Shown piece by piece: positions 49,598 to 58,892 of a stretch of 64,000 nucleotides of DNA (position 1 is the first letter of the stretch; each line of letters opens with the position of its first letter). A program made the position numbers and the translations under genes. Location: assembly GCA_003956705.1 (NCBI GenBank), contig QZCP01000001.1, positions 307,179 to 371,178 on the forward strand, read 5' to 3'. The DNA comes from Brevipalpus yothersi (Eukaryota > Arthropoda > Arachnida > Trombidiformes > Tenuipalpidae). The notes beneath the pieces are model-generated. The model did no database searches and was not told the origin of the DNA. It worked only from the letters and a program-made list of their open reading frames with translations.

Positions 49598-50690
49598 GAG
49601 AGATATGTGAAACCAATTTTCCTTTGAGATACGAAGCTTTCGAAATGATGAATTTTTTCAGCACATATTGGAGCAGCTTGAACTTACGACATGTTGAAAA
49701 GTATTTGAAAACTTGGACTCAAACGTATCAACTCTCTCCTTTATTGGGAACTACTGACAATATTTGAGTCTATTGACTCAATTCGTACTTTTGGTGACTA
49801 TTATTGTAACTGACTGATTAGATTAATCAGCTGATTCTAATGCCATGCATTCATACATTTGAAACTTCTTGTATTTTATTGAGCTCAATCATGATCACAA
49901 GAAAAAGATTAGATTTTTACAGGAATTCAATCATTTCGAACCAACATTCTGACCGAATAAGCACTGTGTCTTGAATTTTATCATTTTTATCTATATTTGT
50001 CTTAATTTTTTAGAGTGAACAAAAACTCTCAATAAAATATTATAATGATCATTCAATTGTGGTGGAGAGAATATACTGGAAACGGGCGTTCAATCTAATC
50101 TACTTACAAGTTCATTTCGTCATTGTTGTTAATACAATATAAACTACTCTAATCATCTGTTTGGTGGTTTTTTGAATGTTTATACTCAATATATAGAGCA
50201 ACAATCACTCTTGTCCAATTCCATCATATTTTTATGACATTACTAATGGAATACCATCGATGGTTGTTCTATCTATTTAGTCTAGTTCCGTACGCACGTA
50301 CGTATTCTCAACTACTCTGATAAAAATCGTTCTACTCACAGCACCATGCTCACGAGGAATATCAAAAACCCGCTGAGGAAAGACAACTGGAATCGAATTG
50401 AAACTTTTTGGAGTCATGAAAGTTTCATAGAATCAACTTTAGTTTTCTGTTAATTTCATGAAATTGAGTTGGTTATCCCACAATTTCATGAAACATTTGG
50501 GTTTGAGTAGATGATCAAAAATTTTTGTGACGAAATTTTAGCCAAAAAATTGAAAGGCAGCGAAATTTTCATAAGAATGTTGGGAAATGGACAAATTTAA
50601 TGGAATCTTTTGTAATTTCAAGCTGATGAGAGATTTTTTATTCTACTCAATCGTGTTATGAGTATGAAATTGAGCTAATTGAACGAATTT
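49598..50690. other. Intergenic with orphan promoter copy
   Basis: No gene. It includes the repeat 50121-50280, a copy of the sequence in front of cluster gene 2, but no ePHD exon follows it. Confidence 0.5.
50121..50280. repeat. Promoter-proximal repeat, orphan copy
   Basis: Diverged direct copy of 35871-36038 (see that entry). The sequence after it carries no start codon with ePHD coding potential and runs into a minus-strand USP remnant. Confidence 0.8.
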
Positions 50691-51446
50691 TCAGTGCTTG
50701 AATTTTTTTCTTCGATATTGATCAGGTACGACCGGTTGTACCCAATCAATTACTTTTCGAAGAACAAAAACTCTTCCTCGAATAGAGGTAGAATTGAGAG
50801 CATTTTCGAAGCTCATTTTTGAAAAATATTCATCACTGCAGAAAACAAATTTTTTCTTCTTCCTGATGAGTACATAATCATAGCCCATCTCTTCACCATT
50901 ATAATAAGTCGAGCATCCAATTGAATTATACTCATATTCACACCCAAAGAGATTTATGCTCTGGGAAACCTCGATGATTTTTTCTCTACTTTTATCCTCA
51001 TGGACAGGAAAATCATCAGGCAATCTGAAAATAAAATAGGGTGCAAAGTGACCAATTGATGGATCGAAATGCAAATTTCCACCTCATCTAGAGCAAAAAT
51101 CTTCATCAAAAAAATTGTAATTTTCGAGGAGATCTTGAAGTGAATCATACTCTTCGAAATCAACTTTTGAGAGTGTGATGAGAGAAAATTCAGCGAAGAA
51201 TATTTGCTTGAAACCGCATTCACAAAAGCCAATTGATCTGATCTCGGTTCTGGAAAGATGATGAAAACTTTCTTCAAAGCCGAGAGCAGTGAATTCTCTC
51301 TCGAAAAGGTTGAAGATTTTTTCCATCGCTAAATCTTGATAAAATCCAGCGAGTGGTGTTCGAAGAATTCATCAAATCTAGCTGCGGCTTTCATGAATCC
51401 AATTATCTCGCGGGGTGAATTCACTTTTTCATTCACATCTATCTTT
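50691..51446 (-). pseudogene. Ubiquitin-specific protease (USP/C19) fragment, broken
   Basis: The minus-strand frame from 51326 to 50691 reads as the C-terminal part of a USP: zinc-ribbon Cys pair CECG, a SLQDLLENYNFF segment, second Cys site CSR then an in-frame TGA (51086-51084) then GG, then FRLPDDFP, SINLFGCEYEYNSIGC and a GYDYVLIRK segment near FVFCSDEY. In active USPs the last region carries GHY with the catalytic His; here His is replaced. Upstream, another frame (to about 51446) reads FFEHHS before joining GFYQDLAMEKIF only through a frameshift. No catalytic Cys box is present. One nonsense codon, one frameshift and the lost His argue for a pseudogene. Family assignment is by motif spacing and is not certain. 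Confidence 0.55.
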
Positions 51447-52083
51447 GGATTGGTTTCTCAATTATTCTCCTCCCCCGTGACATATTTCTGATCTTTTCTT
51501 CCCATTTGGCATGCATTTTTCTGAAAGAATAAAAATAGTTACAATAATCAATGTTAGCCTCAGCCGTTCGAGGCTAGCATTGCTCTGAAACTTACGAAAT
51601 GTTCAGAAATATGATTTTTCTATGATTCTTCTGCTTTTCATGTTGCCTCATTTCATAATATGAAGTTGAAAATCGGATTTTTCATAAAATTTGCAGGCCA
51701 TCGATAGTATAGTATTTTCATGAAAACCACTACCAATCAATTCATAAAAGTTTCATGAATTTGGTATCGATTTTCCTTAGCGGGAATGCTTATATCGCGA
51801 AAAGAATTTATTTCTACCAGCAAAACAATTCTCACTCGAATGGGACTAGTCAAATGAGGAACAAAGCTGGGAGAGAAAATTTATTCTTCTTCCAGATAAG
51901 AGCAAATTATGTACAATCAGAAGAAAGAATCAAGCTTTTGAAGTCAATTTGATAGTTTTTCTGGAGGTTTCGATGTAAAAATTTGACGCTTCAAGAACTT
52001 TCATAAGAGAAAGGAGAGAAACTTGCTCCGAAGGTTCGTCCAGGGAATTTTCTTAGCTATCCATGATGTTGTAATTTAACTCT
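51447..52083. other. Intergenic, no gene seen
   Basis: AT-rich. It contains a short GAGGCTA hairpin-like inverted repeat near 51555-51580 and no supported coding sequence. Confidence 0.45.
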
Positions 52084-53070
52084 TCAACTTTTCTTAGAGG
52101 ATAGAGAAGAGGAAACTGTACGCATCGATACATCGCTGGAGGCATCGTGAAAATCATCAGATTGTTCAAGTTTTACTTGGGCCAAATTTTCTGAAATTCG
52201 AAAGATTGGAGAACAACCACAATGTGAACAAACATGTCCTTGGGCATTATTTATATCTCTATGAGCACCAAGAACAGTTTCAAAATGAGATCCTCTATCG
52301 TGTTCATCATAAGCATCAAAACCCAACTCCGAATCTGTAGGATCATTGTCATCATCCGTATCAGCAAGCGATTGGCTCTTCATGCCCTCATTATTCCCAG
52401 GCTTTCTCTGTATGGTATTGTTACCTGTTGTACTGTTGTTGGGTTCGTCGTTGGCTTTCTTCTCTAAAGCCATCAAATCTCTCTCATGCATTCTGAGGAA
52501 AGGATTTTTTGAGACACATGCAGATGTATATTCATCCTCTATTCTTTTCCACATAAGCAAGATCTTTGCAGCAGACTTGCTCATCTCCGGATTATCTGAA
52601 TCACGTGAAATTTTCCACAAGAATTGGTGGAAGATTTTTGGATGATCATTCAAGTAATGAGTCGTTAATTGTTCACGTTTCGAAAATATAGCGACTTTAC
52701 CAGATGGAGGACATATTCCGGGTTGACCAGGTAGTGCACAGCGTTGACCATTTAACCGGCGCTTAACCAGAAACTTGATCAGACCATTTTCTTCATCCCT
52801 AGGCTCATCATTGACATTTGAACAGAGGCAGTAATAGCCTTTTTTATTGATCGTTGGATTGCACTCTTGAGTAGCAAGACAGAAAAAATATTCCCGGCCA
52901 TACTTTGCCAAGAATACTGATGACTCTTTTGCAATATCATCTGTGGGAATAAAAGAGATATAGAGGAATGATAAATAATAACCAAGACAAAACAGAAAAG
53001 TATGAGTTATGAATTCAAAAGAATTAGATTTACATGTTGCTCAAGACTTACCAAGTTTTCTAGTAGGCAT
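52084..53070 (-). CDS. Stand-alone copy of the novel Cys/His module, 291 aa
   Basis: Exon 1 is 53070-53052 (19 nt, MPTRKL plus one base) and exon 2 is 52940-52084; phase 1; 111-bp intron. The N-terminal about 150 residues share ordered motifs with the genes at 38.6-41 kb and 57-59 kb: FLAKYGREYFFCLAT, YYCLCSN, GLIKFLVKRR, HYLNDHPKIFHQFLWKI and SAAKILLMW. CxC and the HYLNxHP pair could form a zinc site. I recognise no known domain. The remainder is acidic and low-complexity (Asn/Asp/Ser), with one CSHCGC cluster, and ends SSSLSSKKS. There is no signal peptide or membrane segment, so it is probably intracellular. It has a shared core promoter (53180-53205). No ePHD is attached, unlike the 38.6-kb relative. 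Confidence 0.75.
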
Positions 53071-54563
53071 CTCACAAGAATTAGAGGCAAAACACTACAG
53101 CACTAACCCTTAAGTTGTCACTTGAATGTTTGTCGAACGATTGAAGATATAATCAGAACGTGATGAGATATTCCGCCGCTTATATCCAGAAAATTGCTCC
53201 CTCAAAGGATGGAGCTCCGCGGATTCCGCTATCAAAACGCCCTGCAAGAAGCTGATATCGGTTTCACGTCATCATTTAGCGATTTCCCTCCCGAATTGAT
53301 AATCTCAACCTCAAACAATTTCCAGGAATTTACATCTTATCATCCATCAGGCCAGCCTATTCAAGGGATCAATAAAACTGGGACTTTTGTTGCTAAAGAC
53401 ATTCAGCATACATCGATGTATGTATTCATCAGCTAATATTCTTCCACAGCTTCAAGAGAAAACTTTCTTCACCCTATCTCTCTAAAATCTCTCTTTAAGG
53501 AAGAATGACTCATTTCAAGTAAAATTATATAGCTCATGGGTCCAGATCCAGTCTTAATCCAATCCATTTAAATTTTCTTCCTTAAGAACAATGAAGGGAA
53601 GAATTTAGGTATCATTCTCATGATTAATATCGGAATGAACTCAGAGAAGCTCATACGCTCACTGATCAGAACATAGCTAATGTTTCGGCGAAAAGCTTAT
53701 AATTGCCACCCTTATGGGATGTAAAAAATTCAAATAGATAAGAGTGAGGCTGGATCTGATCTACAGAACAAATTTCAGGCGGTTTCGATACTTCTGAGAG
53801 CAACTATATTGTCGGGTTTCGATTAAAATGCTCTAACATGACGAATAGATTGGCTCTAGATATTTTACATCATTACCGATTAATCTCAAAAATAATTACA
53901 GAAACATAAGTGATCAATTCGAAACACTCTGGTGGAAAATACACTTCCTGATGAAGCACATATCCCAACATGATGTGAGCGTGAGTACAGTAAGGAAATA
54001 GAAATAAAACAATAAATGATACCTATAATAATAAAATGTAATAGATAAATTATTGAAGCTTGTACCTTTCCATTACCGGAATTGTCACATTTTATCACGT
54101 TAGGTCCTCAAACCTACTGTAACACACTTTAAGCAGTACGATCCATCTTCATGATGCAACATGCTATGGAAGCCAAAACGTTATGAGATAATGAATGCTA
54201 GAAAATCATTTACTCATCTTGGAATTACTGCTACACTCTATGTACTTGTGAAAGAAGGTTTTTCAATTACGCAAATCTATCTTGTTTTCATGGTCTTAGC
54301 TCCCAAGTTCAGAGTATATTCTGCTCACAAACGATTTTGGCTCACTCAACAGCACGGAAGCTGCATGCTGTACTCCCTTCAAGCTCACTTATGGCTCACT
54401 CGATAGTCTCACTAATTCCAAGAATTTCAAAATAAATGAATCATTTCAAATGATCATCTCACATCGAGCTATAGAATTATTGAATCATACGAGATATATC
54501 GTCTCCTTGATCATTGAGCTCAATCCCAAATCCATCGTAGACACAATGGTGGAAAAAACCTAC
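53071..54563. other. Promoter of the module gene and intergenic DNA
   Basis: Apart from the core promoter next to 53070, nothing coding is supported. The plus-strand frame at 53194-53436 overlaps that promoter and is judged spurious. Confidence 0.45.
53180..53205 (-). promoter_or_regulatory. Shared TGAGGG/TATA core promoter, module gene 2
   Basis: Minus strand: TGAGGGAG, about 12 bp, then a TATAAGC-type TATA box, about 110 bp upstream of the ATG at 53070. Sequence around it resembles the promoter of the 58-kb gene. Confidence 0.5.
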
Positions 54564-55105
54564 CTAGTTGGCATTGCCTTCATCTATGGAAAATTTAGCC
54601 TCTGGATATTCTCCTGGTTCCAGATCTTCTTGATTCAGAATAAGACCGAAATTGAGGGAGGTTGGTGGTATGTTGACCAGCTCATCAAAAAGTTGATGCT
54701 CTATATCTTTGAATCGTGGACTATCGCTCGCTTTCGTAACACACTAGCAAGACTTCTGAAGTATCACTCTTCATTTTTCACCAGAAGGTTTTAGAAGGTT
54801 TTGTTATAAGAGTTTATTCAGCTTTTTTGGGTGATTTTCTAGATAATGCTTGCTCTTGATGATTCGAGGATTGATCTTGAATTTACATTCTCTGAGTTCC
54901 TCTAAGAGACACAGTGAAGAACCATTCTTTTCCTTACGCTTCACCGAGAACTTAATCAAACCCTTATTTCCCCATAACTATTGCCAGTTTTGAAACATGA
55001 ACAGCCTTTGTTGTCCCTCTCTCTTTCTCCAGGTTAACCACAATCTCTGCTAATCAGAGCGAGATAATTTTCTTCCCTTGATTCGTTTAAGAAATTGTTC
55101 AGTTG
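54564..55105 (-). pseudogene. Pseudogene copy of the novel module
   Basis: Read on the minus strand in shifting frames, the segment reproduces the module in order: NNFLNESREENYLALIS, DCG then a stop, GCSCFKTG (the CxC site), a frame change, KGLIKFSVKRK, HYLENHPKKLNKLL then a stop, and later an acidic open stretch (FKDIEHQLFDEL to FSIDEGNAN). There are at least two stops and two frame changes, and no first exon or promoter was found. The conserved residues are the same ones kept by the three complete copies, which confirms the module as a real unit. Confidence 0.7.
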
Positions 55106-55979
55106 AATATGCATCTCATCTTTTAGATAATTCCAAAATGGAAAATGAAAATATAACAGGATCTCGAATATCTCCCATCGGTATAAGATGAATTCTTGAA
55201 ATTCACCCAACTTTGTAACGACAAGGATTGAGAAAATCTGTTGTGAGGGAATAGAAATTTCCTATTTTTGGCTGAAAACTTGACTAAATTGATCATCGAT
55301 GGAGTATGGTGAATTCATTCTTTCGCCAGGTGAGTATTCTTATTTCCTAAAGTATATCATTCAGATAAGTGATGGAAGTTCCATGTAATACAGCTTCATT
55401 TCAAGAGAGTTGTAAGAAACTAGTCCTAGCGGCTCAAATATTCTTGGAATAAGATCAGTTTGATCTCTTTATTAATTGATTCAAATTCATTTGTTTGAAA
55501 AAATATTCATTTTAAGTGCAGAGGCATCAATTCAATAAATTAGACCAACGCTTTTATGAAAGTTTGAAATTTTTTCGTCCATGAATCAAGGGATGCATTC
55601 TGGCTAGAAAAATCCTATGGATTCTACATTGTAGATTATGGGCTTTGAGAAAAATTTCCTTCTTGATCTGCGGTACAGTTGCTATCCTCAATTGATTCTT
55701 TCCTTCCATTTCTATTTGTTATTGTGATAGCATCACATATGTAAGTCTTCAGTTACTCTCTACGAGCATTCGTAGATTTATCGCGTGAAATATCACAGAT
55801 GGCTTAAAATTACATCTTAAATTACATCAAAATTACATTACATTACATTAATCTATCCCTTTAAATGTGAAAGAGTATGAGAAACCTTCATGATTCGAAT
55901 TTTTTCTAGCATGGAATTCTAAACTGTACCTTAGAATTCGAACAATTAGTCAGAAAAGTTTTATCGAGAAAAAAGGAAA
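55106..55979. other. Intergenic, no gene seen
   Basis: AT-rich, with a few short tandem ATTACAT units near 55806-55850. Nothing coding is supported. Confidence 0.45.
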
Positions 55980-56434
55980 ATGAACTTCCTTTCTTCATTT
56001 CTAGTTGTCTTGTTGGCCATAGTTGGTATCAACTGGATTAATACCATGTTCCAAGTTGAGGGAATGCCCAATCCATGGGTAGCTATCCAAGACAAAGCCA
56101 GACTCGAGAAGTATGTAAAAGCTTGCACAGAGTATTACACGAAACATAGGAATATCACTGGTGAAATCAACCTCAAAATTGAGTATGCTGTGGAACTTAT
56201 GGATCCCTTCAAAGCGAAAACACGTCAGGCCTCGTTTTTCAAAGGAGACGTTCACACGATCCTAGAATATGAGAATCCTAATAATCATAAAGTAAGAATT
56301 GATCATTGCCTTCTGGTTCGTAATTTGATGATTTTATTTTCAATTTGAAGAAGGAAAAAATCCGTTGCCACCTTACCAAAGCGGGAAATATCACAGAAGT
56401 TTTCATTCCATGGCCTCAACCTAAAATCCTTTGA
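55980..56434 (+). CDS. Small secreted protein, 131 aa, two exons
   Basis: Exon 1 is 55980-56291 and exon 2 is 56351-56434; phase 0; 59-bp intron. A clear signal peptide (NFLSSFLVVLLAIVGINWINT) is followed by a mature domain of about 110 residues with two Cys (KACTEYYTKH and IRCHLTKAG) and a C-terminal FIPWPQPKIL. One alpha-like segment, then beta-like strands and a terminal Pro-Trp, recall cystatin-fold secreted proteins, but the QxVxG loop is not evident, so this is only a suggestion. Two potential N-glycosylation sites (RNITG, GNITE). It is the only plus-strand gene in this part of the window. Confidence 0.6.
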
Positions 56435-57142
56435 TGATTGACATTGATGATGCCCCTTGAAATCATACACCTTACCAATCGACTGAGTGAAATAAGTTCA
56501 CTTGACTCGATACAAATTAAAAACTTCCGCCGATTTGAAAGAGAAATTAGATCTTTTTTCCGATTCATTAAACAGCGAGACCCATTCGATGGGACCATGA
56601 TTCTCTCGATGGGATTCCCAGTTGATAGATCAACTATAGTGTTATGGTGTTATTGAAACATTAGATTCCTGGAATAGTCTCACATCATCTCAACTTGATC
56701 TCTACCCGGGTGGCTTGATTGGGTGAGCGAAAGTTTCGGTGCTACTGCTACGATAAATTCACTTCACTGCTTTTACATTGTATTTCTTCATCTGTTGGAG
56801 GTACTATTGGAGAAAATTAATATGATTAATGGGTTTTACACATTATACACATGCTCACTGAAAATGAAAAATGTGAATCTGTGACAATTGAATGAAAAAA
56901 AGGGAAAAGATAAGCGTGTAGATGTAAGATGGATGACTTGTATAAAATTTTGAGGATTATTGGTGAAAATTGTATATTTTATAATAAATGGACATAAATC
57001 AAACCGTTTCTTTGACTCATCATCATCATGTTAATTAATAATACATAGGTTTGCATTGAAGAGGAAATCCGACTGTATTTGAGGCTTGCATTTAAAGTTT
57101 GATAAAGCTAGCAGAGATTCGGTGATTTTCATCACAGGAGAA
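56435..57142. other. Intergenic, convergent 3' ends
   Basis: Between the secreted-protein gene (+) and the transposase-fusion gene (-). An ATAATAAATG polyadenylation-like string lies near 56980. No gene seen. Confidence 0.45.
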
Positions 57143-58892
57143 TCATCTGCTAATCTCGATAATCAGTTTGTTACCTTTTATTTTTCTCACTTCGAAAAGC
57201 CTCCGATACATCGAGTCAACCAGAGGCTCCCAATAATTTCCTATGTCAGAGAAGCTATACCAAACTCGCCACGCTTCTTCGTTTAGGTGCCCCTGAGAGG
57301 TGTAATCGATTGCCTTCTTCACCAGTTCCCAGAAATCTTCGATGATATTCAAATCTTGTGACTCTGGAGGGTGAGGTAGAAGACGAATATTTTGAAAATT
57401 TTGTTCCAGATATGTCTTTGTTGAACTATGATGGCCAGCATTGTCTTGGAGTATATATGCTGTCTTTCCTTTCGATATGGCTTGAATATATGGTATGATT
57501 CCAGTTCCGAGGATTTCTGTGTACCGATTTGCATTCAGATCAGTTGGAATGGGTATAAGAGGTCCAGGTCCATGGATGCTCACAACACCAAGGAAGCAAG
57601 GAGATTTGCTGGGATCTGGGGTCAAAGGACTTTTCCCCAAGAACAGCTCATCTATGAAGAAAGTATCTCGCCAAGTATGATATTTATGTTTTTCTGCATA
57701 GTTGACTCGCTCAAAGCATCGCGTTAGTGATAAAATCTGTTTGGAAAGAAGATTATAACTACTATCCAAATTGTTTTTTGTGCTCATTTCATTGCTCGCC
57801 AATTCAGAAGAGCATCCAGGTTGAGGAGAATGGTCCTGTTCCATATCATTTATTGTGTGAGTGTAAGATAAATCAGCTTGTTGCCTCTTTTTTATTTGAT
57901 CTAACGCATAAATGACATCTTTTGACTGCAATACATCTCTTTCATCCTCTGTGGCCCTATCAGAGGCATCAAAGATTAGTGTAGCGAGCGACTCAAGAAA
58001 ACAGCTCGAATACCTTCCAAGCAACTCATTTCTGAGTAATCACCAGTTTCACGTTGGTACCTTACTTTGCTGATGATACCTTTCACATATTGATTGTATT
58101 GCTCAGGTCTATTTGAGCTCGATTTATCTGAGGGATACTTTGGCACTGTCACATGACCACAAAGCTCGACTTGGTCATTGGGTCTCTTTTGTGTACCATG
58201 ATTGTTCCTGTTCACTTCTTTTCTCGGGCTTAAGAAATCGACTAAACCTTGTTGGTCAACCATCTTAGTGTCATCAGGTTCAGGGTCTGAATCCTTCCTA
58301 GACGGTAGAAAAAGTGTGCCAGGATTGAGTATAAATTCCAATATTTCCATTTCTTGTGGTTTCATTTGATTGATCTGATATTCTTCCGAGGACCGCTCCT
58401 CCTCTCTCGATCTCCAAGACAACAGAATTTTGGAAGCATTCATTCTCAGCTCGTGATTGGGAGGTTTATTCAACACAAAGAACCAAAGAAAATCTGCGAG
58501 TTTTCTTGGATGATAATTCAGGTAATGATGAACCAATGCTTTGGTCGATTCGAAGGTAAAGATATCCTCTTGCTCTGGCTGGCCAGTATATCTACACTTT
58601 CTCAATGGGCGATCGATTTCGTTGCAAATGTAACTTTTTAATTGATCCAGGAATCCGTTCGACTCGTCATCTTCCCCATCGTTGTAGCATACACAGTGAC
58701 AACCAGGACCTTCGGTGGCTTGATGAAAGTGGTATAGTCTACCAAATTCATCAAAGAATTCAGAGAGTTCTGTGACGAGAGAATCTGTAAAACCAAAGTT
58801 TCGTGATAATTATGATAACTGAATGCTTGCTCAAATCGAACAGCCTTCGAGATTTCCAATGTCTAACACTCACCTAGCTTTGTTATAACCAT
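57143..58892 (-). CDS. Novel module fused to a Tc1/mariner-like DDE transposase domain
   Basis: Exons 58892-58874 (19 nt), 58784-58066, 57991-57143; phases 1 and 0; 528 aa. The N-terminus is the module (FFDEFGRLYHFHQAT; CHCVC; HYLNYHPRKLADFLWFF; NASKILLSW). A hydrophilic linker of roughly 200 residues follows, then a transposase catalytic domain: RDTFFIDE, GVVSIHGPGPLIPI, ILQDNAGHH and SQDLNIIEDFW. These give a full D, D, E-type set. The N-terminal DNA-binding region of Tc1/mariner enzymes is absent; the module stands in its place. The linker and transposase share one unbroken exon; only the join 58066/57991 (74-bp intron, GTAAGG donor, CTTGAG acceptor) is predicted. Without that splice the protein ends at 57976 and the transposase would be separate. 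The frame is intact over 283 codons, suggesting selection or recent arrival. Confidence 0.68.

Noticed and set aside
51084..51086. TGA as a selenocysteine codon
   Set aside because: The position matches a Cys, but the nearby frameshift, missing catalytic parts and no SECIS-like hairpin that I could see make a nonsense mutation more likely. It is kept as a finding only because a SECIS search would settle it.
51555..51580. Short inverted repeat as a terminator or RNA gene
   Set aside because: A 7-bp stem is expected by chance in a window this size, and terminators of that kind do not apply to a eukaryotic locus.
53194..53436. 80-codon plus-strand frame
   Set aside because: It covers the TGAGGG/TATA core promoter of the module gene at 52-53 kb and has no family resemblance.
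54161..54794. Two plus-strand frames of 81 and 114 codons
   Set aside because: The second lies antisense to the module pseudogene, whose minus-strand motifs explain the sequence better; the first has no features.
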